A stretch of 64,000 nucleotides of DNA from Noviherbaspirillum_A sp047237965 (GCF_047237965.1 NZ_JBDFLX010000001.1:1736001-1800000), one strand, 5' to 3'; shown: positions 1 through 7,922, counted from the first letter of the stretch. Numbers and translations: made by a program. The notes: a model not told the origin generated them from the sequence alone.

Positions 1-1
1 A

Positions 2-376
2 TTTGGTTTTGCTGACTCCCTCAATACGGATTCCGCAAATTTCAACGGTGGGACTCTTACAATTACTGACGTCTCAAGGAACGGCAGCATATTTGCGACG
101 TACATTTTTAACAGCACAGAATTCGCCGGATTGACGCTGGTAGAAACAGCGGACAGTTTTCTGAATGGCGGTGCCTCAGCATCGCTGGTCGGCACGACTC
201 TTACCGTTATTACTCCTACTTTTACTGGTAGCGGAACCTTCTCTGCTACCTATAGCCTGGCTGCGGCTACTAGTGGGGCTGCGGTTCCTGAGCCAGCATC
301 TATCGCCCTGCTCGGGCTTGGTCTGCTTGGCGTCGCCGCATCGCGCCGCAAGTCGGCAAAAAACAAGAACTCCTAA
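2..376 (+). CDS. PEP-CTERM sorting domain protein, C-terminal part (cut by window edge)
   Basis: The reading frame is open from base 2, so the gene starts outside the window. Its C-terminus has the layout of a PEP-CTERM sorting signal: the motif VPEPAS, a hydrophobic stretch rich in Leu, Gly and Ala, then a basic tail (SRRKSAKNK). In known systems this tag is cleaved by an exosortase and the protein is released to the envelope or extracellular matrix. The body is Thr/Ser/Gly rich and beta-like, as usual for these proteins, and has no recognisable catalytic domain. The next gene is a second PEP-CTERM protein, and an intrinsic terminator separates the two. No exosortase gene is in the window, so the processing enzyme must be elsewhere. 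Specific function is unknown. Confidence 0.85.
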   Translation, partial: FGFADSLNTDSANFNGGTLTITDVSRNGSIFATYIFNSTEFAGLTLVETADSFLNGGASASLVGTTLTVITPTFTGSGTFSATYSLAAATSGAAVPEPASIALLGLGLLGVAASRRKSAKNKNS

Positions 377-391
377 GTTTTCTCCTTCTGC

Positions 392-419
392 AAAAAGCCT
401 GCCTCCCGCAGGCTTTTTT
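392..419 (+). terminator. Rho-independent terminator after first PEP-CTERM gene
   Basis: Stem AAAAAGCCTGC / GCAGGCTTTTTT with a short loop and a T run starts 15 bp after the stop codon at 376. It separates the two PEP-CTERM genes, so they are probably transcribed independently. Confidence 0.9.
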
Positions 420-471
420 AATGAAACGCAGAAGTCCTATCTTTGCCTGCCCAACTTCACTAAGGCCATAA

Positions 472-1077
472 ATGCGACAAGCAAAAAAATTTCTCCAGTC
501 CCTTCTGTTAGCAATCAGCTTAGCTACAACAGGCAACAGTTCTGCCACCACCATTGATTTTGAAACAGATGGAGTAGAGTGGTGGGGATACATAACTGAA
601 CCTCTGAACGGTTATGTCTTCAACGCAACGATGGCAACTGTGGACCTTAGTTCTGAAGGATTTTGGGGTAGTGGCCCAGCGCACAGCGGAAAATTTGGTG
701 CCATAGATAACTACAACGTGCCTGTGACTGTCCGTCTAGCTGATGGCGGGAAATTTGATTTTGACGGGCTTTGGTTCAGAAGTTGGTATTGGCAGAATCA
801 AGGAATGTACAAAGCAATAGGCTACTCAGACGGTATTGAAGTCGGATCAATTACCATGGAAAAAACGACGGTTTGGTCCTACCTACCGGCCAATTTTCGT
901 AATATTGATTCCCTTCTCCTTCTTAGCACCGACCTATATGGATCGCCGAATGCTACTGTCATAGACGACTTTATTGCGACAGCCGTTCCAGAGCCTGCCA
1001 CTATTTCATTATTCGGCCTTGGTCTGCTCGGATTCGCTGCAGCCCATCGCAAGTCAGGGAAGAGCGGAAAAGCGTAA
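472..1077 (+). CDS. PEP-CTERM sorting domain protein
   Basis: 201 residues. An N-terminal signal peptide (basic start, hydrophobic stretch about residues 8-20, cleavage near SSA) precedes a roughly 145-residue aromatic-rich domain. The C-terminus carries VPEPAT, a hydrophobic helix (about residues 179-190) and a basic tail (HRKSGKSGK). This is the classical exosortase substrate layout. Start choice is supported by AAGG about 8 bases upstream. The middle domain resembles secreted beta-sandwich/lectin-like PEP-CTERM proteins only in general character; I do not recognise a named fold. Its neighbour is another PEP-CTERM gene with a different body, so this is a small exosortase-substrate cluster. 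A likely role is in exopolysaccharide or biofilm matrix, inferred from the tag only. Confidence 0.88.
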   Translation: MRQAKKFLQSLLLAISLATTGNSSATTIDFETDGVEWWGYITEPLNGYVFNATMATVDLSSEGFWGSGPAHSGKFGAIDNYNVPVTVRLADGGKFDFDGLWFRSWYWQNQGMYKAIGYSDGIEVGSITMEKTTVWSYLPANFRNIDSLLLLSTDLYGSPNATVIDDFIATAVPEPATISLFGLGLLGFAAAHRKSGKSGKA

Positions 1078-1093
1078 GCTCTCAAGCCCAGCC

Positions 1094-1120
1094 AAAAGCC
1101 CGTTATATGCGGGCTTTTTT
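1094..1120 (+). terminator. Rho-independent terminator after second PEP-CTERM gene
   Basis: AAAAGCCCG / CGGGCTTTTTT hairpin with TTATATG-type loop and a six-T tail, 16 bp after the stop codon at 1077. Confidence 0.9.
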
Positions 1121-1190
1121 GTTGAGAAGAAGTGCGCATTAGGCTATTGCAAGCGCTAGGGGGCTGAAAATGTTTGGCCGACTGAGCAGC

Positions 1191-1299
1191 CCTGACCGAC
1201 CGTTCCCATAGATTTTTACATCCGCAAAATAAAGGTTTGGGCTACCCGGCAAATCTTGAATTTTGTGGACGAAAAAATTTACGGGAACGGTCGGTCAGG
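1191..1299. repeat. 109-bp imperfect palindrome with 17-bp perfect ends
   Basis: CCTGACCGACCGTTCCC at 1191-1207 is exactly the reverse complement of 1283-1299. The similarity continues inward through almost the whole element (for example TTTTTACATCCGCAAAAT against TTTTTTCGTCCACAAAAT), so the entire 109 bp can fold into one long hairpin. It lies between the PEP-CTERM gene and the convergent small repeat-protein gene. There is no open reading frame inside and no obvious target-site duplication at the edges. It could be a MITE-like non-autonomous element, or a large bidirectional RNA hairpin. Confidence 0.8.
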
Positions 1300-1355
1300 A
1301 GAAGATTGCCTGGCAAACTTTTCATCCCCCAGGGCCGCCTCGCTAACTTTCTATT

Positions 1356-1685
1356 TCACCGCCCCAAGAATTGGCCGTTCGGCATCAAAACACAGGTACT
1401 TCCAGCTACGAATGATCCATCTGGACACATAGTCATCCCACGGCCACCCGGAATAAAATTCCCATTGGGTGTCATTTGAGGGCCTTGGCTTGTTTGCGGA
1501 ACAAACTGGCCGTTCGGCGCCAATTGGCAGCTCCCACCACCCCCAATGAAACTGCCATCTGGGCACATCACGCACGGCCCACGCGATACGAAGCTCCCAT
1601 CTGGGCACATAACCTGTGCGGATGCCGTAGAAGCGGCGAAAAGAGCGGCAGCACACACCGAAAACACCCAGCCTCTAACCTTCAT
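1356..1685 (-). CDS. Small secreted protein built of CPDGSF / PNGQF repeats
   Basis: 109 residues. A signal peptide (about residues 1-24, ending ASAQ) is followed almost entirely by six short repeats beginning near residues 27, 41, 56, 72, 87 and 101, at a spacing of 14-16. Three units read CPDGSF(V/I) and are followed by a second Cys; the others read APNGQFV, TPNGNFI and MPNGQFL. The Cys pairs suggest disulfide-stabilised extracellular loops. The ribosome binding site AAAAGGAAAA precedes the ATG. I recognise the pattern as a repetitive Gly/Asn/Asp-rich secreted protein but not as a named family. The gene stands alone and faces the 109-bp palindrome. Function unknown. Confidence 0.75.
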   Translation of the reverse strand: MKVRGWVFSVCAAALFAASTASAQVMCPDGSFVSRGPCVMCPDGSFIGGGGSCQLAPNGQFVPQTSQGPQMTPNGNFIPGGRGMTMCPDGSFVAGSTCVLMPNGQFLGR

Positions 1686-1757
1686 GACCGTTTTCCTTTT
1701 AAGTTGTTTTCAACAGTTTTATACGGTAGCGAGCGAGAGTGTCAAACTTTGACGCTC

Positions 1758-2021
1758 TTAAAGGTGCTTGCCAGTCCTGACCCAATTGTCCGCGGCAGTG
1801 TGCAGATCGATGCCGAGATGGATCTGCAGGCTGTCATGGCTGATCCAATGAAAGCGCCGCTGCTCGACGATGAAAACGAGCCCTGGCAGGTATTCAAGCG
1901 TCAGGGAATCACCTGGCAGCGGGACGGCGCCCGAATCGAAGCGGGGCAGTTCCTTGATGCCTTGTTTGCCAATCGCTTCCAGAGCGCGCGGCGAGAATCG
2001 GTAAAACACATCGGGCTTCAT
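1758..2021 (-). CDS. Conserved-looking small hypothetical protein
   Basis: 87 residues, soluble, no signal peptide and no membrane segment. The sequence has normal composition with balanced charged and hydrophobic residues and a plausible start context (GAGAG about 7 bases before the ATG). It lies upstream of the repeat protein on the same strand with a 72-bp gap. No catalytic motif is visible. The composition looks coding rather than spurious, but I cannot assign a family. Confidence 0.55.
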   Translation of the reverse strand: MKPDVFYRFSPRALEAIGKQGIKELPRFDSGAVPLPGDSLTLEYLPGLVFIVEQRRFHWISHDSLQIHLGIDLHTAADNWVRTGKHL

Positions 2022-2110
2022 GGCGTTCTCTCAGTCGAAAGTGAATCAATCATAAGCTACTCACAATATCTGTCTTGTGGGTAGCTTTGTAGGTAATTTG
2101 TCTCAACAAT

Positions 2111-2137
2111 AAAAAAAGCCCTTGAAATCAAGGGCTT
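2111..2137 (-). terminator. Rho-independent terminator of tRNA-Ser
   Basis: Read on the minus strand, AAGCCCTTGATTT is followed by CAAGGGCTTTTTTT. This is a 7-9 bp stem with a T run, starting 12 bp after the CCA end of the tRNA. Confidence 0.85.
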
Positions 2138-2148
2138 ATGTGTCTTTC

Positions 2149-2239
2149 TGGCGGAGAGAGGGGGATTCGAACCCCCGATAGGCTATGAACCTATACACGC
2201 TTTCCAGGCGTGCGACTTAAACCACTCATCCATCTCTCC
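2149..2239 (-). tRNA. tRNA-Ser (anticodon GGA)
   Basis: 91 nt including an encoded CCA. The acceptor arms GGAGAGA and TCTCTCC pair, the anticodon loop CTGGAAA gives GGA, and a long variable arm (TATAGGTTCATAGCCTAT region) is present, as required for class II serine tRNAs. The T arm has GGTTCGAATCC. It decodes UCC/UCU. Confidence 0.97.
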
Positions 2240-2249
2240 TGCATCTGGC

Positions 2250-2275
2250 GGTAGCGCGGCATGGCCGGCGCTACC
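2250..2275 (-). promoter_or_regulatory. Hairpin in the 5' leader of tRNA-Ser
   Basis: GGTAGCGC at 2250-2257 and GCGCTACC at 2268-2275 are perfect inverted repeats separated by 10 bases. They sit between the TATAAT box and the mature tRNA 5' end, so the precursor RNA should carry this stem just before the RNase P cleavage site. Its function is not known. Confidence 0.6.
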
Positions 2276-2289
2276 CGACGAAGGCGCAG

Positions 2290-2295
2290 ATTATA
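2290..2295 (-). promoter_or_regulatory. -10 box (TATAAT) of tRNA-Ser promoter
   Basis: A perfect TATAAT on the minus strand lies about 50 bp upstream of the mature tRNA-Ser 5' end, in an AT-rich patch of otherwise GC-rich sequence. No good -35 hexamer is seen at 16-18 bp spacing. Confidence 0.6.
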
Positions 2296-2388
2296 GCAAA
2301 ATTTCCCAGAAACACACGTCTTTTTGCACCGCTTGGAAATCATGGTTTGCGAGCCAGGGATTTCCATACCGCGACCAATCGCCACCAC

Positions 2389-2419
2389 AAAAAAAACCGC
2401 CGTGCGGCAGGCATGGCGG
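2389..2419 (-). terminator. Rho-independent terminator of acs
   Basis: On the minus strand CCGCCATGC and GCACGGCGG form a 9-bp stem with one G.U pair around a 5-base loop, followed by eight T. It starts about 18 bp after the acs stop codon. Confidence 0.85.
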
Positions 2420-2437
2420 CTCGGATGGCGCGCCTTC

Positions 2438-4420
2438 TTAAATAGCGTGCTTGAGCTGGTCGAGGATGGCCGGGTTCTCCAGGGTCGAGACGTCCTGGGT
2501 GATTTCCTCGCCCTTGGCCAGCACCCGCAGCAGGCGGCGCATGATCTTGCCGGAACGGGTCTTGGGCAGGTTGTCGCCGAAGCGCAGTTCCTTGGGCTTG
2601 GCGATTGGGCCGATTTCCTTGCCGACCCAGTCGCGCAGTTCCTTGGCGATCTGCCTGGCTTCGTCGCCCACCGGGCGCGGACGCTTCAGCACGACGAAGG
2701 CGCAGATCGATTCGCCGGTGGTTTCATCCGGCTTGCCGACCACGGCGGCTTCGGCCACCAGCGGATGCGCCACCAGCGCCGACTCGATTTCCATCGTGCC
2801 CATGCGGTGGCCGGAGACATTCAGCACATCGTCGATGCGGCCGGTGATGGTGAAGTAGCCGTTGTCCTTGTTGCGGATCGCGCCGTCGCCGGCCAGGTAG
2901 GTCTTGCCGCCCAGTTCCTCCGGGAAGTAGCTCTTCCTGAAGCGCGCCGGATCGTTCCAGATGGTGCGGATCATCGAAGGCCATGGACGCTTCACCACCA
3001 GGATGCCGCCCTGCCCGTTCGGAAGATCCTGCCCGGTCTCGTCGACGATGGCCGTCATGATGCCCGGCAGCGGCAGCGTGCAGGAGCCCGGCACCATCGG
3101 CGTTGCGCCCGGCAGCGGCGTGATCATGTGGCCGCCGGTCTCGGTCTGCCAGAAGGTGTCGACGATCGGGCACTTCTCATGGCCGACGTTCTTGTAGTAC
3201 CACATCCAGGCTTCCGGATTGATCGGCTCGCCCACCGAGCCCAACAGGCGCAGGGAAGACAGGTCGTAGCGGTCCGGATGCACCGCCGGATCGGCGTCCG
3301 CCGCCTTGATCAGCGAGCGGATCGCGGTCGGCGCGGTGTAGAAGATCGATACCTTGTGGCGCGCGATCATGTCCCAGAAACGGCCTGCGTTCGGGAAGGT
3401 CGGCACGCCTTCGAAGATGATCTCGGTCGCGCCCACGGCCAGCGGGCCATAGGCGATATAGCTGTGCCCCGTCACCCAGCCGATGTCGGCGGTGCACCAG
3501 AACACGTCCTGCGGCTTGATGTCGAAGGTCCACTTCATCGTCAGCGCGGCCCACAGCAGGTAGCCGGCCGAGGAATGCTGCACGCCCTTGGGCGTGCCGG
3601 TGGAACCGGAAGTGTAGAGGATGAACAGCGGATGCTCGCTCTCCACCCACTCCGGCTCGCAGCTGTCCTGCTGCTGCGCCACCAGTTCATGCATCCACAG
3701 GTCGCGCCCTTCGGTCCAGCCGATCTTGCCCTTGGTGCGCTGATAGACGACCACATTGCGCACCGCTTCGCAGCCGCCCAGCGCAAACGCATCGTCGACG
3801 ATGGCCTTGAGCGGCAGCTGCTTGCCGCCGCGCACCTGCTCGTCGGCGGTGATCACCGCGACAGCGCCGGCGTCGATGATGCGCTCCTGCAGCGACTTGG
3901 CGGAAAAGCCGCCGAACACCACCGAGTGCGTCGCGCCGATGCGCGCGCAGGCCTGCATCGCCACCACGCCCTCGATCGACATCGGCATGTAGATCACGAC
4001 CCGGTCGCCCTTCTTGATGCCCAGCGACTTCAGGCCATTGGCAAACTGGCAGACGCGGCCGTGCAGTTCACGGTAGGTCAGGCGGGTCACCTCGCCGCCG
4101 TCGGCCTCGAAGATGACCGCGGTCTTGTCGGCATTGCCGTTTTCCAGGTTGCGGTCGAGGCAGTTATAGGAAACGTTGAGCTTGCCGTCGCCAAACCATT
4201 TGTAGAAAGGCGCGTCCGACTCGTCCAGCACCTGGGTGAAGGGTTGCTGCCAGCTCAGGTTCTCGCGTGCCAGCCGGCCCCAGAATCCCTCATAGTCGCG
4301 CTCGGCTTCGTCGCACAGGGCGCGGTACGCGTCCATGCCGGAAATAGCGGCCTGGCCGGCCAGCGCGGCCGGCGGATTAAAGATGCGGCTTTCCTGCTTT
4401 AAAGCTTCCATGTCTGCCAT
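2438..4420 (-). CDS. acs: Acetyl-CoA synthetase (AMP-forming)
   Basis: 660 residues, the usual Acs length. It activates acetate with ATP to acetyl-AMP and then acetyl-CoA in the cytoplasm. Visible motifs are the P-loop-like YTSGSTGTPKG near residue 270, the hinge/ATP segment GDGAIRNKDNGYF, GRIDDVLNVSGHR, and the C-terminal KTRSGKIMRRLLR. The Lys in SGKIM (about residue 625) is the position known to be acetylated in this family. A strong site (GGCAGGAGA) lies upstream of the ATG. The gene has its own terminator and is divergent from the UPF0114 gene. Together with 3-hydroxybutyrate and CoA-transferase genes at 45-47 kb it points to active C2/C4 acid use. Identity is very secure against other acyl-CoA ligases because length and motifs match Acs throughout. 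Confidence 0.97.
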   Translation of the reverse strand: MADMEALKQESRIFNPPAALAGQAAISGMDAYRALCDEAERDYEGFWGRLARENLSWQQPFTQVLDESDAPFYKWFGDGKLNVSYNCLDRNLENGNADKTAVIFEADGGEVTRLTYRELHGRVCQFANGLKSLGIKKGDRVVIYMPMSIEGVVAMQACARIGATHSVVFGGFSAKSLQERIIDAGAVAVITADEQVRGGKQLPLKAIVDDAFALGGCEAVRNVVVYQRTKGKIGWTEGRDLWMHELVAQQQDSCEPEWVESEHPLFILYTSGSTGTPKGVQHSSAGYLLWAALTMKWTFDIKPQDVFWCTADIGWVTGHSYIAYGPLAVGATEIIFEGVPTFPNAGRFWDMIARHKVSIFYTAPTAIRSLIKAADADPAVHPDRYDLSSLRLLGSVGEPINPEAWMWYYKNVGHEKCPIVDTFWQTETGGHMITPLPGATPMVPGSCTLPLPGIMTAIVDETGQDLPNGQGGILVVKRPWPSMIRTIWNDPARFRKSYFPEELGGKTYLAGDGAIRNKDNGYFTITGRIDDVLNVSGHRMGTMEIESALVAHPLVAEAAVVGKPDETTGESICAFVVLKRPRPVGDEARQIAKELRDWVGKEIGPIAKPKELRFGDNLPKTRSGKIMRRLLRVLAKGEEITQDVSTLENPAILDQLKHAI

Positions 4421-4611
4421 GTTCGTCTCCTGCCTTAATTAAATGAAAAGTTGCTGCTCACGATAGACGCAAGGACTTACTCGTTCCTTACATTGTCTGA
4501 TGCATAATGTCGGGCTTTTATCCCCGGGGCATAGCCGCAGACCGCACATGCTGTTGCAGTGTAGAATGCCGGCGGCACAGATGCGCCAATTTGATACAAG
4601 CCAAGATCACA

Positions 4612-5232
4612 ATGACGATGTCCCAGAATTCCGAGAAACAGGTCACCAAACCCATAGGCCCGCTTGCCAGCTTCATCTTCATGAGCCGCTGGCTGCAGCT
4701 GCCGCTGTACCTCGGCCTGATCCTCGCGCAGTGCGTCTATGTCTACCATTTCTGGGTAGAGCTGTCCGACCTGATCGGCGCGGTGCTGGGCAATCCCGAC
4801 TCGCTGGCGCATATCCTCGACGCCGTCACCGTGGAAGGCGCGACGCGGCCTTCCAAGCTCACCGAAACCACCATCATGCTGGTGGTGCTTGGACTGATCG
4901 ACGTGGTCATGATTTCCAATCTCCTTATCATGGTGATCGTTGGCGGTTACGAGACCTTCGTCTCGCGCATGAATCTTGAGCAACATCCGGACCAGCCCGA
5001 ATGGCTGTCCCACGTTAATGCCACCGTGCTGAAGGTCAAGCTCGGCACGGCCATCATCGGTATCTCGTCCATTCACTTGTTGAAGACCTTCATCAACGCC
5101 AGGGCCTATGACGAGAAGACCCTGCTTGCACAGACCGGCATCCACCTGGTGTTCCTGATCTCGGCGCTGGCGATTGCCTACAGCGACCGCATCATGTCAA
5201 TGACAGCCAATGCCGACCGCGACACTCACTGA
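4612..5232 (+). CDS. UPF0114 (YqhA-like, TIGR00645) integral membrane protein
   Basis: 206 residues from the chosen ATG; a second in-frame ATG lies 6 bases later. The frame is open further upstream, but that part is Cys/Arg rich and does not look like this family. The N-terminus carries FMSRWLQLPLYLGLI, a hallmark stretch of the family, and three or four transmembrane helices follow (about residues 19-40, 80-105, 140-160 and 175-190). Molecular function of UPF0114 is unknown. The stop codon lies 16 bp before the fumarase start, so the two are probably co-transcribed, an arrangement I take as suggestive only. Confidence 0.85.
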   Translation: MTMSQNSEKQVTKPIGPLASFIFMSRWLQLPLYLGLILAQCVYVYHFWVELSDLIGAVLGNPDSLAHILDAVTVEGATRPSKLTETTIMLVVLGLIDVVMISNLLIMVIVGGYETFVSRMNLEQHPDQPEWLSHVNATVLKVKLGTAIIGISSIHLLKTFINARAYDEKTLLAQTGIHLVFLISALAIAYSDRIMSMTANADRDTH

Positions 5233-5248
5233 CCTTAAAGACGCTCAC

Positions 5249-6793
5249 ATGACTACCATCATCAAGCAAGAAGACCTGATCGAATCCGTAGCGGCTGCGC
5301 TGCAATACATCAGCTACTACCATCCGGTCGATTACATCCAGCACCTGGCGCGCGCCTACGAGTCCGAGCAGAGCCCGGCCGCCAAGGACGCGATCGCCCA
5401 GATCCTGACCAATTCAAAGATGTGCGCCGAAGGCAAGCGCCCGATCTGCCAGGACACCGGCATCGTCAACGTGTTCCTGAAGATCGGCATGGACGTGCGC
5501 TTCGAGGGCTTTTCCGGCTCGATCCATGACGCCGTCAACGAAGGCGTGCGCCGCGGCTACAACAACCCGGACAACATGCTGCGGGCTTCCATCGTGGCCG
5601 ACCCGCAGTTCGAGCGCAAGAACACCAAGGACAACACCCCGGCCGTGATCCACATGGAAGTGGTGCCCGGCGACAAGCTCGACGTGCAGGTGGCAGCCAA
5701 GGGCGGCGGCTCGGAAAACAAGACCAAGTTCGTGATGCTCAACCCGTCCGACTCTCTGGTGGACTGGGTGCTGAAAACCGTGCCGACCATGGGCGCCGGC
5801 TGGTGCCCGCCGGGCATGCTGGGCATCGGCATCGGCGGCAGCGCCGAGAAGGCGATGCTGATGGCCAAGGAGTCGCTGATGGAAGACATCAACATGTACG
5901 AGCTCTTAAAGCGCGGCCCGCAGAACAAGACCGAGGAGCTGCGCATCGAGCTGTTCCAGAAGGTCAATGCGCTGGGCATCGGCGCGCAGGGCCTGGGCGG
6001 CCTGACCACGGTGCTGGACGTGAAGATCAACATGTACCCGACCCATGCGGCATCCAAGCCGGTGGCGATGATCCCGAACTGCGCCGCAACCCGCCATGCG
6101 CATTTCGTGCTCGACGGTTCCGGCCCCAGCTACATCGAGCCGCCGGCGCTGTCCGAATGGCCGGAAGTGCATTGGACGCCCGACACCGAGAAGTCCAAGC
6201 GCATCGACCTCAACACGCTGACCAAGGAGGAAGTCGCTTCCTGGAAGCCGGGCCAGACGCTGCTGTTGAACGGCAAGATGCTGACCGGCCGCGATGCCGC
6301 CCACAAGCGCATCCAGGACATGCTGGCCAAGGGCGAGAAGCTGCCGGTGGACTTCACCAACCGCGTGATCTACTACGTCGGCCCGGTCGATGCGGTGCGC
6401 GACGAGGCGGTCGGACCGGCAGGCCCGACCACCGCCACCCGGATGGACAAGTTCACCGACATGATGCTGGAGCAGACCGGCCTGATCTCGATGGTCGGCA
6501 AGGCCGAGCGCGGCCCGGTGGCGATCGAGTCGATCAAGAAGCACAAGTCGGCTTACCTGATGGCAGTTGGCGGCGCGGCTTACCTGGTCTCCAAGGCGAT
6601 CAAGGACGCCAAGGTCATCGGCTTCGAAGACCTCGGCATGGAAGCCATCTATGAGTTCGACGTGCGCGACATGCCGGTCACGGTGGCGGTCGATTCCAAT
6701 GGCGTCTCGGTGCATAACACCGGCCCCAAGGAATGGCAGGAGCGCATTGCGAAAGACAGCAGCATCAGCCGCATTCCGGTATCGGTTGGCTGA
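5249..6793 (+). CDS. Fumarate hydratase, class I (iron-sulfur)
   Basis: 514 residues, single-chain class I fumarase with fused alpha and beta parts. It interconverts fumarate and malate in the TCA cycle using an oxygen-sensitive [4Fe-4S] cluster. The three cluster cysteines are visible in ICQDTG (C67), CPPGMLG (C186) and PNCAATR (C278). The beta half contains the GPAGPTTATRMD signature. The ATG at 5249 is preferred over the in-frame ATG at 5210 because the latter lies inside the upstream gene and adds 13 unrelated residues. It is named fumA, fumB or simply fum in different genomes, so no symbol is given. The glutamate racemase gene follows closely. Confusion with L-tartrate dehydratase is unlikely given full-length similarity to fumarase. 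Confidence 0.95.
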   Translation: MTTIIKQEDLIESVAAALQYISYYHPVDYIQHLARAYESEQSPAAKDAIAQILTNSKMCAEGKRPICQDTGIVNVFLKIGMDVRFEGFSGSIHDAVNEGVRRGYNNPDNMLRASIVADPQFERKNTKDNTPAVIHMEVVPGDKLDVQVAAKGGGSENKTKFVMLNPSDSLVDWVLKTVPTMGAGWCPPGMLGIGIGGSAEKAMLMAKESLMEDINMYELLKRGPQNKTEELRIELFQKVNALGIGAQGLGGLTTVLDVKINMYPTHAASKPVAMIPNCAATRHAHFVLDGSGPSYIEPPALSEWPEVHWTPDTEKSKRIDLNTLTKEEVASWKPGQTLLLNGKMLTGRDAAHKRIQDMLAKGEKLPVDFTNRVIYYVGPVDAVRDEAVGPAGPTTATRMDKFTDMMLEQTGLISMVGKAERGPVAIESIKKHKSAYLMAVGGAAYLVSKAIKDAKVIGFEDLGMEAIYEFDVRDMPVTVAVDSNGVSVHNTGPKEWQERIAKDSSISRIPVSVG

Positions 6794-6818
6794 TACTGCC
6801 GTGACGATTGCGTCCCAA

Positions 6819-7652
6819 ATGCCCACCGCGGTCCATGCCCCGGCGGGCATTTTCGATTCCGGGCTGGGCGGCCTGTCGGTGCTGCGCCATGTGCGCCGCC
6901 TGCTGCCGCACGAGGCGCTGGTCTACGCCGCCGATTCCGCCTTCGCGCCCTATGGCGGCAAGGACGAGGCTGCGGTTTTGGCGCGCACGGTGGCCATGGC
7001 CGACTTCCTGGCGGCCCAGGGCGTCAAGGCGCTCGTCATTGCCTGCAATACCGCCACGGCGGGCGCCATCGTCGAGATACGAAAACGCTATCCGGCGCTG
7101 CCGGTGGTTGGCGTGGAGCCGGGCCTCAAGCCTGCCGCGCTGCAGACAAGAAGCGGCACGGTCGGCGTGCTTGCCACCGAGCGCACCCTGGCCAGCCAGC
7201 GCTTCCTCGCGCTGGAAGCGCAGATCGCAGAAGCCAGCGGCGTGCGCTTCATCGGCCAGCCCTGCCCCGGCCTTGCCGACCAGGTGGAAAAGGGAGAGCT
7301 GCGCTCGCCCGCTACCATGGCGCTGGTAAGACGTTTTGTCGAACCGCTGATCGCCGCCGGCGCCGACACCCTGGTGCTGGGCTGCACCCACTATCCTTTC
7401 CTTGCCGCCCAGATCGAATCGGCTGCCAGGCAATCCGGCGCAGCCAGCCTTGCCGTCATCGACACCGGCGAGGCCGTGGCCCAGCAGCTGGCAAGGCTGC
7501 TGGCAGAGCATGGCCTGCTGCGCCCGCCGTCGGAAACGCCAGCGCCCATTGCCGCATGGACCACCGGCAGCGCCAGCAGCCTGGGCACGGCGATGCGCAG
7601 ATTGCTGCATTTGACGGTCGCGGCGAAAAGAATTGCAGAAAGGCCGGATTAG
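6819..7652 (+). CDS. murI: Glutamate racemase
   Basis: 277 residues. It converts L- to D-glutamate for peptidoglycan. The diagnostic motifs are FDSGLGGLSV near the N-terminus, ACNTAT with the first catalytic Cys (C76), and GCTHYPF with the second (C189). The ATG at 6819 starts 7 residues before GIFDSG; a GTG at 6801 is an alternative. It is 25 bp after the fumarase stop codon, so probably in the same transcript. A tRNA-His promoter starts immediately after the stop codon. Confidence 0.96.
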   Translation: MPTAVHAPAGIFDSGLGGLSVLRHVRRLLPHEALVYAADSAFAPYGGKDEAAVLARTVAMADFLAAQGVKALVIACNTATAGAIVEIRKRYPALPVVGVEPGLKPAALQTRSGTVGVLATERTLASQRFLALEAQIAEASGVRFIGQPCPGLADQVEKGELRSPATMALVRRFVEPLIAAGADTLVLGCTHYPFLAAQIESAARQSGAASLAVIDTGEAVAQQLARLLAEHGLLRPPSETPAPIAAWTTGSASSLGTAMRRLLHLTVAAKRIAERPD

Positions 7653-7654
7653 AT

Positions 7655-7683
7655 TTGCATGAGGGGGCTGTTGTTTGTATAAT
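7655..7683 (+). promoter_or_regulatory. Promoter of tRNA-His
   Basis: TTGCAT at 7655-7660, a 17-bp spacer, and a perfect TATAAT at 7678-7683, about 44 bp before the tRNA-His 5' end. The -35 box is weak but the spacing is ideal. Confidence 0.7.
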
Positions 7684-7726
7684 TGCCGCCTGTCTCGCAA
7701 GCAACAGCCGAGAGAACAGCATCAGT

Positions 7727-7803
7727 GGTGGCCGTAGCTCAGTTGGTAGAGTCCAGGATTGTGATTCCTGTCGTCGTGGGTTCGAGTCCCATCGGCCACC
7801 CCA
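7727..7803 (+). tRNA. tRNA-His (anticodon GTG)
   Basis: The acceptor stem GTGGCCG pairs with CGGCCAC. An extra G at the -1 position (7727) faces C73, the known histidine identity element. Anticodon stem CAGGA/TCCTG carries loop TTGTGAT, giving GTG. The T arm is GGTTCGAGTCC and CCA is encoded. Confidence 0.97.
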
Positions 7804-7819
7804 AGAAATTCAAGCGAAT

Positions 7820-7845
7820 AGCCCGGTTCACAGCCGGGCTTTTTG
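7820..7845 (+). terminator. Rho-independent terminator of tRNA-His
   Basis: AGCCCGG / CCGGGCT stem with a 7-base loop and TTTTTG tail, 16 bp after the CCA end. Confidence 0.88.
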
Positions 7846-7922
7846 TTTTGGCGGCGGCAAGCCAAGGCGCTGCCGATCCTGCCCGCCGTCGGCGGCATTC
7901 CCGTCAAAGGCGTCAAGCCTGT

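Noticed and set aside
2324..4402. 692-codon open frame opposite to acs
   Set aside because: It lies fully antisense to a well-identified enzyme; its composition (Arg/His/Gln rich) is typical of a shadow frame in GC-rich DNA.
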